From Bromus sterilis (taxonomy: Eukaryota > Streptophyta > Magnoliopsida > Poales > Poaceae), in the NCBI GenBank assembly GCA_950022295.1, contig OX465598.1, positions 168,968,001 through 169,032,000 on the forward strand: a DNA stretch of 64,000 nt. Direction: 5' to 3'. The notes under the pieces are model-generated. The model was not told the origin of the DNA. It made no database searches and saw only the letters and a program-made list of their open reading frames with translations. Numbering within the stretch: the first letter of the stretch is position 1; every line of letters starts with the position of its first letter. Shown piece after piece: positions 10,044-20,915 of the stretch. The translations under genes were made by a program, and so were the position numbers.

Positions 10044-11661
10044 TGATACGTCCAAAACGTATCTATAATTTCTGCTTGCTCCATGCATGTTTTGTGTGAT
10101 ATTGCTATGATCTAGATACACTTTCATACACTTTTGATCATATTTGGACTAACCTATTAACTCAGTGCACCCCAGTGCTAGTTCCTGTTTTCTGCTGTTT
10201 TTCTATTTCAGTTTCCCCCCATATAAAAAGTGCCAGAAAAATTCCCGAAAAAATACAGGAAAAATCAGCGTACATGAAGCTTAGAGAAGAGCCCGGGAGG
10301 GGCCAGAGGGGAGCCAGGGGGCCCCAGGCGGCCACCCGGCGCGGCCCCACCCCTAACCGCGCCAGGGGGCGCCTGGGGCCCCTGGTCCACCTCTGGCTGC
10401 CCCCCTTCGCCTATTTCTTCTCCGTCACGGGGAAACTCCAGAAGAGGAACCCTATTCCGCAAACTCGCCTCTGTTCCGCCGCCGCCGCTCTTCCGAAGAT
10501 CGGGAGCACCAGAAGACCTCTTCCCGGCACCCTGCCGGAGGGAGGATTGACCTCCGGGAGTCTCCTCTCCACCATGGATGCTCCCCGGATGTCTCGTGAG
10601 TAGTTTTCCTTGGACCATGGGTCCGTAATCAGTAGCTATGTGATGTTCTCCTCCCCTCTTTGATCTTCATTGTTTAGACCTCGTGAGCTTCCCTACATGA
10701 TCGAGGCACCTTTGTAATATTTCTGTTGTTGCTATGCTGAGTTTGGAGGGATCTGATGGATTATGAGATTATGTTCAGATTGTGATAGAGTAATATATTT
10801 GGTTTTTATCTCTTATATTTTTGTTCCTAAGTAATTCTTGCATGTTCTCCATTGCTGTTTATTGCTTTGGCCAAGTAGTAGGTAGTGACTGCAAGAGGGA
10901 ACGTTGTGCTAGATTCTGGGTTCATGCCCCCCGATGACACGCTTGAGTGACAGAAACATGAGTCTAGGGGATGTGCTGTTGCCACAAGGGGGAAAACAAC
11001 GGTGCTTGTAACCGCGGTTACAAGGATTGTTTACTTTACGCAAATTTCTTTTATTGCAGTTGTCTGTTGCTTTGGGTTTACACTTTGGGTGGGGCTCGCA
11101 ACTTAATACCAGCGAGATGTTCTGGATAGATATCTCAAGGTGGATGATTAGTAGTAGATGCAGATGGATTTCGGTCTACTTATTTTGGCGTTCTGCCCGT
11201 GCTTTTGAGCCTCTTCCTTTCTTTTGTAGCATAGTTAGCATTGCGGTGCGTTCATAATCCTGTCAATTGCCCTTCTGTAATTTGTTTACCTCGCATAGCA
11301 GTTTTATCGTCTTTTGGGAGAGAGACATCACTAGTGAACATCACGTATCCCGGTCCATATCCTAATTATTATTTCCAAGATGTATTTACTTTACTGCTTT
11401 TACTTGCTATCATTATCCCTTGCGTTTTATCCTTTGTGAACAACAAGACCGGAGAGATTGACAACCTCTCTGAACTTCTTTGGGAACAAAGTTATCTGTG
11501 TCTGTGTGCAGGTCCACGTCAGTTGCGCCGCTGACACCTACTTATCATCTCTGGAGTGCTACTGGAGACAAACCTTGGAATCTTCACCGAGGGAAAACTG
11601 CTGCTGCACTACATCTCAAACCTTCCACTTGTGGTAACCAACGAAGGGCGAGAAGCCATCA
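10044..11661 (+). repeat. 5' LTR of element N
   Basis: 1618 bp, TGATACGTCC to GCCATCA. Contains a GC-rich block (about 10290-10580) and T-rich 3' half. Partner copy at 15828-17445. Confidence 0.93.
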
Positions 11662-11672
11662 AGCAAGATTTC

Positions 11673-11690
11673 TGGCGCCGTTGCCGGGGA
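11673..11690 (+). other. Primer binding site of element N (tRNA-Asp)
   Basis: TGGCGCCGTTGCCGGGGA lies 11 bp after the LTR end and is the full tRNA-Asp complement typical of Athila elements. Confidence 0.88.
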
Positions 11691-11855
11691 CTCCGAGTGC
11701 TAAGATAGGGGAGTTGCACACTACCCTTTACCTTTGTTTTTTAGTCTTGTTAGTTTACCTTTCAGCTTTTATCTTAGTGTCCTTTATGAAAAACCACCAA
11801 AATAGTTGCTACCTTTTGCCTTTGTCTTGCTTTGCCGATTTATGCTATCCTCACC

Positions 11856-13016
11856 ATGGGTGATGAACCACCCAAATATGGTAGGATGGACATGTTTCAC
11901 TTGGATCGTCTTCGATCAATTTGTGCTCGCGCTAAAAACCCAACCGACTTGGTTGAAGGAAAATCATTGGATGAGCATGCTCATTATACGCGGCACCGCC
12001 TATCTCAGAAAGGGAAACACTTATGGGATCAAATACATGTTTCTTATTGCCATGCCAAACTTTTGTGCCACATTTATGATTTTACTTGTTGTTCTAATAT
12101 AGATCATAAACACCTCCCTTTCCAATGTGAGTTTAATGAAAATGAGATCTTATCTTCTTATGCTAAAGGTGTTTATGATTAATTTAATGTTGAAAAGATT
12201 GAAGAGATTGTTGCTTTTAAAGGTGCCTATGAGATAGCTTCTTTGATTGAAAAATATCACGATACTATTTTCGAGTCTAAAAACTTTGCAGCTCTTGCTT
12301 ATTGCTTCGAGAATTATACTTCCAATTCTTATATTGAGGATTTAAAAAATAAAATGTTTGCTGCCCAAGAAGAGGCCAATTATTGCATTGAGGAGGAATC
12401 CCATGATTCTAAGGACTCGCTTGAAATATCCCTTTCTGAAAATTTTGATACTTGCTTTGTTGATGGCCAAGATGACACTATGGATGATGCTGACAAAAAT
12501 GAACTCTCTATAGTTCCTTATGTTAAGCATGAAATTGTTGCTATTGCACCCACACTTGATTGTCCTATTATCCTTTTGAAATCTCCATCTCCGGAGAACT
12601 TTGCTCTTATCAAGGCTCAATGTGATGGGTTGCATTTATCTTATAATTCTAAAGACCGTGTTGAAAACTATACACGTGTGCTTGCAGTTCATGAACAACA
12701 TGAATTATGTGATAGTTATATTCTTGATGTTGTTCATGATACTACTGAAAATTATTTTGAGAGAGGGAAGTCTGGTTGTAGAAAATTCCATATTACTAAA
12801 ACTCCTCTCTTTATGTTGAAAGTTTTGAAGATGCTCTTGTTCCACCTTTCTATGCATGTCACTTTGTGCTTCTTTGACTTATTTTCTTACAAGATGCCTA
12901 TGCATAGGAAGTGGGTTAGGCTTAAATGTGTTTCATATTTGTTTCTTGATGCTCTCTTTTGCTTCAAATTCTTATTCTTATCAGAGCACCTTTTACAATC
13001 TTTAAGCCTAGCTTAA
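11856..13016 (+). pseudogene. Element N ORF, 386 codons with one internal stop, unknown function
   Basis: Starts at ATG 11856 (MGDEPPKYGRMDMFHLDR...) about 165 bp after the primer site, the usual place of gag. The frame is interrupted only by TAA at 12180-12182 (codon 109) and then runs to TAA 13014-13016. The N-terminal part is basic with His/Cys residues (HYTRHRLSQKGKHLWDQIH), the middle is acidic and Asp/Glu rich (about codons 150-225), and the C-terminus is hydrophobic and Phe/Leu/Cys rich, which could include membrane-associated helices. I see no CCHC knuckle, protease or RT motif. By position it could be a gag-like packaging protein, but I cannot assign a family. A single stop suggests recent coding capacity. 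Confidence 0.6.
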
Positions 13017-15817
13017 AGGCATAAAAGAAAGCGCTTTCGGGAGGCAGCCCGCAACGAATTTAGGTGTTTTATTTTTGCTTTTGTTGTGTCTTGATGATTG
13101 TTACTTCTGTAGCAACATCATTGTATGTTTATTTTTCAGCTTTGTGCCAAGTTATAGCCTCTTACGGCAAGGGAAGTAAAAGTTGTGACATGCTGTCCAG
13201 AAAACAGATTCTGTCCTCGTGACCAGAAAAATTCCAGAAAAATCCCAGTTCATATTTTTGAGCTGAAATTTTTACACAGTATGCTCTATACAATTACGAA
13301 ACTTCGGTATGTTCTGAGTTTTTTTGATTTGAGTTGCATAAGTGCCCCTAAAAAATTCTTTACTATCTGCTATTCTGTTTTTCACAGATTCTGCCACGTT
13401 TTGTCTCTCCTAACTTTTGCAAACCTTAAGCTTGCTTTTTCTTTGCAAAAACTTTTTGGCACTCTTGAGAAACAGTATCTCTTCAAGAATATCTTTATAT
13501 CCAGTGGAATTTTTTATTTATTAAGGGTACTAACCTCTCTAATCAGCTTATGATGAGTTATGTATGAAGGGAGTTTTCAAGTGTGTGATGGAAGATGATG
13601 AAAGAAGATCCAGGAGTGTCAAGCGCTCAAGCTTGGGGATGCCCCCATGCATCCCCAATAAATATTCAAGGAGACTCAAGCGTCTAAGCTTGGGGATGCC
13701 CCTGTGCATCCCCTTCTCCATCAACAATCATCAGTTCGTCCTTCGTCTCACTATATTTTTATCACTTCATGCGTTATGTGCTATGCTTGGAGCGTCTCGC
13801 TCTTAGGTTTTGTTTTTAGTTTTCTTTAGCTTTGCTTGCTGTTCATAACAAGTTAGATCCCGTCTTACTTTGTGTGGGAGAGAAACACGCTCCTCTTTCA
13901 AAATCTAGAACACATCATAGGATTTTTCCTGCTTATCTTTTGCTGTTGTGTGTTCTTTATCTTTTCATAGCTACTGCCATGTTTAGTTTTAGTCTTAGTT
14001 TGTCTTTAGCAAGAGCCTTGGATTTTATTTAGTTTGTTGCTGGAACTCTTTTTAGTTTTCATGTTTATCTTGTTAAAGAGAGTTGGTTGTTGCACTGAGT
14101 TATTTCTTGTTTTGAAAGTAGGTAATTGAGGTTGCTATTTAATTTTAGTAGTAACTTGCAATAGTTTTGAGATATTGATGTGAGTAATGTTTGAACTTTT
14201 GGTGTCAAGAGCTCTTGCCGATTAGTGATAGGTGTCGTATTTTGGGCAATCCGTGTGTATTTTCAAAACCTACAAAACTAGTTGAGAACTCTAGCTACTA
14301 GATGGATCACTACTCTTCTGAGGAGTCAAATATCAGAGAACACTCACATACCATGAGTCGAGGATGCGCAAGGATAACCAAACCCCCATACACTCCTCCT
14401 CGGGGTACTTGTCTCTTTGTGAACCTCCTTATTAGATTGAGAGTTACCGATAATAAGTGCATGAGGTCTTCGGATTAATGTAAGTATTGAAAGTTGACAC
14501 TTCCACCTTCCCATATTTTGCTAGCCTCTCCCGTACCGTGCATTTCCTTCTTCTCACTCCGAGAGTTGGTGTCCACCTTCGCCGGTACATCCAAACCCTT
14601 GGCATGATATGCTGTGTCATCATAAGCCTCCTTATATATTCCCTCAAAACAGCCACCATACCTACCTATCAAGGCATTTCCATAGCCTTTCCGAGTTATA
14701 TTGCCATGCAACTTCCACCTCTTCATGACTTGATCTTCATGTCATACATTTTCTTGCTGCACTGGCAGCGACATACATTGCATACTTCATGATAGTTACA
14801 TCTTCTTTATGTTTTGAGTACCTTGTAAAGTGTGAAAGATCTCCTTTATCTTCTTGTAAAATAGAGTGTTTCCCTTAAGTGAGGAAAAGATCCCAAAGTG
14901 GACACATTAAAAGATCCCAAAGAGGACAAATGAGAGTTAAATAGAAAGATCCATTGAGGCCACAAAAAAATACAAAAAAATAGAAAAAAGAGAAAAAGAA
15001 ATAAAAAGAGAGAAAGGGGCAACACTACTATCCTTTTGAGAGATCCACACTAGTACTCCCTTTATATCCTTGTACTCCATAGAGATGATCATTATGCATA
15101 TAGCTATGTGGGGACCTTCACACTATAGAACTTGGCTTGCATATTCCAAGGATGAGCCTCCTCAAATGAGCTCTAGGTCTTCATGAGCGAGCAAGTTAGA
15201 TGCACCCCCACTAGTTCCTTTGGAGAGCTTCTTAGCTCGTATGTGCATCCGTTGCATGGAAATTCCTACTCCTCACATCATATCTATCATTTGGCATCCC
15301 TTGCCTATGATTGTCCTCATTGATGTGATCCTTTCTCATCCTTTTTGTCTTCCTCCTCCACCATACTTCTCTCTTTGCCATCTTAAGTGTCAACTCTCGT
15401 GCTTACGCTCATCCATTGCATGAGTGCTCAAAATATCGAAAAGGAGTGGATCAAATTGACTTGTACCTGGCTAGTGGTCTGGGGATGAGTCAAGATAAGA
15501 TTCCAAAGAAGACCAAGTGTGAAACTTTAGTAGATTGAGTTCTCAACACAAAAGTTACTTTTTTCGTATTCCCTATCCCCCTTCTTGCACGCAAACACCA
15601 TTTGGAGACATTCGAGTCACAGAAAGCGAGAGCTCTTGCACCTATTGTTCTTTTGTTACTTGTTTCAATGTTAATATAGACTCTTGCATGTTATGACTTG
15701 AATTGAATCTCTAACCTTGATTGCTTTACTTTTCAAGTTCTTTTATGGTTGCTAGCATGTTACCACAGAAATTATGTTGTTATCATTTACCTACTCGAGG
15801 ACGAGCAGGAATTAAGC
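13017..15817 (+). other. Element N 3' noncoding region
   Basis: About 2.8 kb without coding signal in either strand. Visible structure: two tandem GGGGATGC/GCATCCCC hairpins (13635-13713), a purine-rich A/G tract around 14959-15020, and near the end CTACTCGAGGACGAGCAGG (15791-15809), conserved before the polypurine tract in Athila elements. It takes the place of pol in an autonomous relative but shows no pol remnant. Confidence 0.65.
13635..13713 (+). repeat. Tandem hairpin pair in element N
   Basis: GGGGATGC (13635-13642), loop CCCCAT, GCATCCCC (13649-13656), and again GGGGATGC (13692-13699), loop CCCTGT, GCATCCCC (13706-13713). The repeats are 57 bp apart and each is preceded by AAGCTTG, so each resembles the polypurine tract at 15814-15827. 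Stems are identical while loops differ. Confidence 0.8.
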
Positions 15818-15827
15818 TTGGGGATGG
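15818..15827 (+). other. Polypurine tract of element N
   Basis: TTGGGGATGG directly abuts the 3' LTR start TGATACG at 15828, the expected place of plus-strand priming. It is less purine-pure than usual but is the conserved Athila form AGCTTGGGGATG. Confidence 0.75.
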
Positions 15828-17445
15828 TGATACGTCCAAAACGTATCTATAATTTCTGATTGCTCCATGCATGTTTTGTGTGATATTGCTATGATCTAGA
15901 TACACTTTCATACACTTTTGATCATATTTGGACTAACATATTAACTCAGTGCACCCCAGTGACAGTTCCTGTTTTCTGCTGTTTTTCTATTTCAGTTTTC
16001 CCCCATATAAAAAGTGCCAGAAAAATTCCGGTAAAAATATAGGAAAAATCAGCGTACAGGAAGCTTCGAGAAGAGCCCGGGAGGGGCCAGAGGGGAGCCA
16101 GGGGGGGCCCAGGCGGCCACCCGGCGCGGCCCCACCCCTGGCCGCGCCAGGGGGGCGCCTGGGGCCCCTGGTCCACCTCTGGCTGCCCCCCTTCGCCTAT
16201 TTATTCTCCGTCACGGGAAAACTCCAGAAGAGGAACCTATTCCGCAAACTCGCCTATGTTCCGCCGCCGCCGCGCTTCCGAAGATCGGGAGCACCAGAAG
16301 ACCTCTTCCCGGCACCCTGCCGGAGGGAGGATTGACCTCCGGGAGTCTCCTCTCCACCATGGATGCTCCCCGGATGTCTCGTGAGTAGTTTTCCTTGGAC
16401 CATGGGTCCGTGATCAGTAGATATGTGATGTTCTCCTCCCCTATTTGATCTTCATTGTTTAGACTTCGTGAGCTGCCCTACATGATCGAGGCACCTTTGT
16501 AATATTTCTGTTGTTGCTATGCTGAGTTTGGAGGGATCTGATGGATTATGAGATTATGTTCAAATTGTGATAGAGTAATATATTTGGTTTTTATCTCTTA
16601 TATTTTTGTCCCTAAGTAATTCTTGCATGTTCTCCGTTGCTGTTTATTGCTTTGGCCAAGTAGTAGGTAGTGACTCCAAGAGGGAACGTTGTGCTAGATT
16701 GTGGGTTCATGCCCCAGATGACACGCTTGAGTGACAGAAACATGAGTCTAGGGGATGTGCTGTTGCCACAAGGGGGAAAACAACGGTGCTTGTAACCGCG
16801 GTTACAAGGATTGTTTACTTTACGCAAAGTTCTTTTATTGCAGTTGTCTGTTGCTTTGGGTTTACACTTTGGGTGGGGCTCGCAACTTAATACCAGCGAG
16901 ATGTTCTGGATATATATCTCAAGGTGGATGATTATTAGTAGATGCAGATGGATTTCGGTCTACTTATTTTGTCGTTCTGCCCGTGCTTTTGAGCTTCTTC
17001 CTTTCTTTTGTAGCATAGTTAGCATTGCGGTGCGTTCATAATCCTGTCAATTGCCCTTCTGTAATTTGTTTACCTCGCATAGCAGTTTTATCGTCTTTTG
17101 GGAGAGAGACATCACTAGTGAACATCACGTATCCTGGTCCATATCCTCATTATTATTTCCAAGCTATATTTACTTTACTGCTTTTACTTGCTATCATTAT
17201 CCCTTGCGTTTTATCCTTTGTGAACAACAAGACCGGAGAGATTGACAACCTCTCTGAACTTCGTTGGGAACAAAGTTATCTGTGTCTGTGTGCAGGTCCA
17301 CGTCAGTTGCGCCGCTGACACCTACTTATCATCTCTGGAGTCCTACTGGAGACAAACATTGGTATCTTCACCGAGGGAAAACTGCTGCTGCACTACATCT
17401 CAAACCTTCCACTTGGGATAACCAACGAAGGGCGAGAAGCCATCA
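15828..17445 (+). repeat. 3' LTR of element N
   Basis: 1618 bp, same length as the 5' LTR, with scattered mismatches against it, for example near 15857, 15937 and 16028-16036. Ends GCCATCA before CATAT. Confidence 0.93.
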
Positions 17446-17636
17446 CATATGAGTCCACCATACCTCCCTATTTGTGGTATTCTACTACCACTCCTATAAT
17501 TATAGAATTTATGTGTTATCCATAAATGTTCAAAAGCTTTTGTTTTGTGCCTCTTGTTTAGCTCATGAGGAAGTAGTAGGTGATTCATGATCTTCTTAAG
17601 TAGGAAAAGTTTTACCCCGGGATTGCATGTCTATAC
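17446..17636 (+). other. H1 3' noncoding region, second part
   Basis: Resumes H1 sequence after the second CATAT (ATGAGTCCACCATACC...). It has no LTR and stops at about 17636, where the Tekay-like LTR L1 begins in mid-LTR. Confidence 0.65.
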
Positions 17637-20600
17637 TACAAAGTCGTACTCAGCAAGACTTACATAGGAGCTATACTACTCATGCACATGTATAAAGGTA
17701 AAGGGAGGTGGGGTTTGACTTGCAGAAATGCCAGCTTGGACTTGGCTAGTCCTGAACTACGAGTACCAGACTTGAGGTAAGAAGCGTACACGAGTCCACT
17801 ACTTTCTCCAACCAATTACACCACTATGGTTCCTTCCTCGACTTCCCCACGAGAAAGCACGCCATAGCACTCACACTTATCTTGGTGTGTTTTAGAAGTA
17901 TCCAGTTCAAGTTATCTAATAATCAAGCTAAGCTTTCCAAGCAGTCCATAACCGCGGACGCGGCTATTCGAATAGTTTTGTTAACCCTGCAGAGGTGTAC
18001 CGCTACACACACATGGTCATCATTTACCGCCTTTGATCTCGACACCATTCAAGGTGTGCCAGCGAGGGTGCTCACCACAACTGTTACCTCATAGCCGATC
18101 TAGTCCGAGAAAGCCGCCTACTTGGGTTGGCTACCACTATCGTGAACCCGGCCGGTTTACCGAAGTGGACCCAAGTGATGTGTGCGTGGTGCATAAGACG
18201 GTCTCGGGTGAGCCGTTCTCTCACTTAGCATCCAGGCCACAGACCTACCAGAACTCCGAACTATTGCGACATCTGGACATCGAAAGGGATGAGTTAATAA
18301 GTTGAGAGGGGTCAGTGAGCCCAATGTGTGGTTGTACTCTTCATCTTGGATCACCACAAAAGAACTCGGACTTAGGGCGGTGTTCAACGAGACAACCCAC
18401 CGTGTACTCCTACACAACCTCTCATCGTTCACCTTGTATTAGGGTGGATTCACCAACATTTTTCTACCATCATCATCATGATCACTACCATCCCGACTCA
18501 CATAACAGTATCATCATGGTATCACTCTAAGCATGCAATAAGCAGTAACAATTGCAGGGGCCACATGATATCAATCAACTCCTACATTTGCTAGGATTGT
18601 GGTTTTGCCTACTACTGTGATAAATGATAGGTCATGCAAAGGAATGGGTTCATCTATACGATAGAATCGTTATCATGGTGATCATCCTATACAATGCATA
18701 AGCGAGACATGAGAGGGAAGTGAGATTTTATCGACATGATCAATGGGGGTTTGCTTGCCTTGCTGACGAGGTTCGGGTTCGGGGTCTTCAACGAAGGGGG
18801 CAGCTTCCTGCTCCGGTTCCACCTCTACTCGACAAACAACAAACAAGGTAGCAAAGTAAATACAATGCACAATCACATGATGGAAGGTTGAAACTTGATG
18901 TATATGCTTTGATGTGTGAAGGAATTCCATTTAAATGGAGTATATTGCAAATTGAATTGCAAATTCAAATTCCAATTTGAATTCAAACTTGACCAAGTTA
19001 CATGTGACATTGTTTGATCATTTTGAACCTTTTGGAAATGTGTATGATATGCCTCTGAAGTGTGGTTGAAATATAGCTTAATTCCATGGTTCAAGTTGCA
19101 AAATCATTTGAATTGAATTTGAATAAATTCCAAATAAATCAAATGACATATGCTACTGGTCCCATTTTAAAATCAACTCAAACATAGTTGAAAGTTGGAT
19201 TTTTGGATAGCTTATTTTCTCCTGATCATTTTTCATATATTATTTGTCCAATTTGGAGTTGATATGAATTTTCTATGAATTTCCAAAGTTTTGAGCTATT
19301 TTCTGGATTTTCTGGAATTTCTTTAATTCATTTCAATTTCTGGAAAAGGTTTACTGCGTCAGCACTGCGCCAGCATGGCGTCAGCAGGGGCTGACCAATG
19401 GACCAACCCTGTCAGTGGGTCTGGGGTTAATCCCTGTTTAGTTTAAACTGACAGGGGGGTTAAGGGGTCCAGGGCCCCACCTGTCATCGACTCCAGGGGG
19501 GGCTTAGCGCGTGATTAGGGGAAAACCCACCGGCGGCTTGACGCCGGTGGCCTGGCCATGGCGGCGCCTTTGCCGGAATCGGCTAGAGGCCACGGGAGAG
19601 GAAACGGAGGGCATCGTCGTGCTCCTGGAGGTCGTCCGCGTCGAGAGGAAGCATCAGGGGGTCACGGGGAGGTCGGGAGCGACGACGGCGACGTGCTGGG
19701 CGGAAGCAGAACGACGGCGAGGTTGGGGGAAGAGGCTAGCGTGCACGGCTTGGGCTGATCTGGCGTGCGTCCGAAAGCTGGAACGTCCGCGAGTCAAACG
19801 CGCGCACTGGGGTGCCGTGAGGAGCACGAGGACGAGCTCTAGCTCAACCATGGCGGCGAGGAGATCGGTTCTCATGGCGGATTTGGCTAGAGGGGCTACG
19901 GGGCGCTAGGAGCTTGGGGGAAAAACTCAGAAGCTCACCGCGGTTTGAACGGAAGCAACGGCAAGCTCGGGGAGGCTTCCACGACGGCGAATCGACGACG
20001 GCGAGCTCGCGGGTCTGGCGACTCCTCGATGAAGCTGGCGACGTCTGCTGAGGCGCTCGGGCTCGATTGATTGAGGGGAACGACGAAGACGCCTGCTGCG
20101 GTTCTTCTGGACACGGTGGCACGGCTCGGGGACGACGGTGGCTGCGTGGACTCGGCGGCGTGCTCCACGGCGATCCTCGGGCGGCGACGAAATCGAGCAC
20201 GGGAGGAGGAGGAGGAAGTTCTGGAGGGGGGGGGGGGGAATGAATCAGGACGGGAGAGAGGCGTCTCCAGGCGCGAGAAGGGGGCACGGGGAGGCCTGGA
20301 AGGCGCTCGGCGGCGACGTGTCGTCCACGGCTGGCTCGGTGGCATTCCACCGAGCAGCTTGGAGGCGCGGGGCGGGGAGGAAGACCCTGCTGCCCCTCTG
20401 GGCCGGGTGGGCTGTATGGGCCGGCTTCGCCTGGGCGTCTGGTAAGTCTTTCTGATTCCTTTTCTGTTTTTCTTTTCTGACATTTTTTGTGCTGTGCTAA
20501 AATAAATAGCTAGCCATTTTATTAAATGCTGAAATTTTTTATATGGCTTCCTAAAAATATATACTAGCCACTTATAAAGTTTCAACATTTTTAAAATTCA

Positions 20601-20915
20601 AATAATTTGAATCTTAACTCAAATAAGGGTTTTTAATTAATTCCAAGGCACTGTTTGAATATTTGAAAAATCTATGAGCATGGGGTGGGTCCCACATCAC
20701 TTGATATGTGATCACACTCATTTATAAGACTTTTCAAAAATCTAACATGAATTTTTGGAGAAGATTTTTATCTGGCCTTTTGAATTAATTCATCTGGGGG
20801 GGTTCCTTCTCCCATTTTGCTTTTGAATTTGATTTCAAAGATTTCTTTTGAAAATTTAACATGATGCAAGAGTACTGGCTAACCCTAGCACATTACCTAA
20901 CAGAGGGTTCTGACA
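17637..20915 (-). repeat. LTR L1 (3' LTR of A), truncated at its 3' end
   Basis: Sense start is TGTCAGAACCC (complement, ending 20915). The left edge at 17637 corresponds to 27714 of L2, so the last 804 bp of the LTR are missing. Reading in sense: AT-rich promoter-like part (about 20480-20915), GC-rich block (about 19500-20480) with a 9-bp hairpin CCACCGGCG/CGCCGGTGG at 19527-19550, AT-rich part, then the shared dyad block (17944-18000). Open frames in it recur in L2 and L3 without recognisable domains. Confidence 0.88.

Larger units (their letters stand above)
10044..17445 (+). mobile_element. N: complete non-autonomous Athila-like LTR retrotransposon
   Basis: This 7402-bp element has two LTRs of exactly 1618 bp, a tRNA-Asp primer site, one ORF with a single internal stop, a long 3' noncoding region and a polypurine tract next to the 3' LTR, with a CATAT duplication. 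The LTR start, the primer site and the segment CTACTCGAGGACGAGCAGG before the polypurine tract are Athila-lineage features. There is no RT, RNase H or integrase anywhere in the 4166-bp internal region, so it must have moved with proteins of an autonomous relative. The LTRs differ by scattered substitutions and compensating indels, so it is not a very recent insertion. Confidence 0.92.
1..17636 (+). mobile_element. H1: degenerate Athila-lineage Ty3/Gypsy retrotransposon, interrupted by two insertions
   Basis: In order: 5' LTR stub, tRNA-Asp type primer site, gag, protease, RT, RNase H, integrase, a small ORF in env position and a long 3' noncoding region. The pol motifs (protease DLG, RT FMDD, integrase D,D35E without chromodomain) and the TGGCGCCGTTGCCG primer site are those of the plant Athila lineage. 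The element is split by solo LTR X0 (1437-5194) and by element N (10044-17445), both with clean 5-bp duplications. Its 3' end, including the 3' LTR, is missing: H1-like sequence stops near 17636, where it abuts a truncated Tekay-like LTR. Stops and frameshifts make it immobile on its own. Family assignment below Athila is not attempted. Confidence 0.88.

Noticed and set aside
18157..18432. Recurring 71-122 codon ORFs in LTRs (for example 18315-18530, 28391-28606, 50196-50411)
   Set aside because: Repeated only because the LTRs repeat; no domain and inconsistent ends between copies.
18926..18939. 14-bp palindrome TCCATTTAAATGGA in the LTRs
   Set aside because: AT-rich, short and broken in C; no context to support a function.
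20436..20460. CTGGTAAGTCTTTC on the + strand of L1-L3, a good splice donor antisense to the element after a GC-rich exon-like block
   Set aside because: No matching acceptor or coding frame could be supported; kept only as a possible antisense transcript signal.
19844..20588. Pro/Arg/Ser-rich ORFs of 160-217 codons in the GC-rich part of L1, repeated in L2 and L3
   Set aside because: They lie in GC-rich LTR sequence open in several frames on both strands, contain no domain, and are conserved simply because the LTRs are copies.
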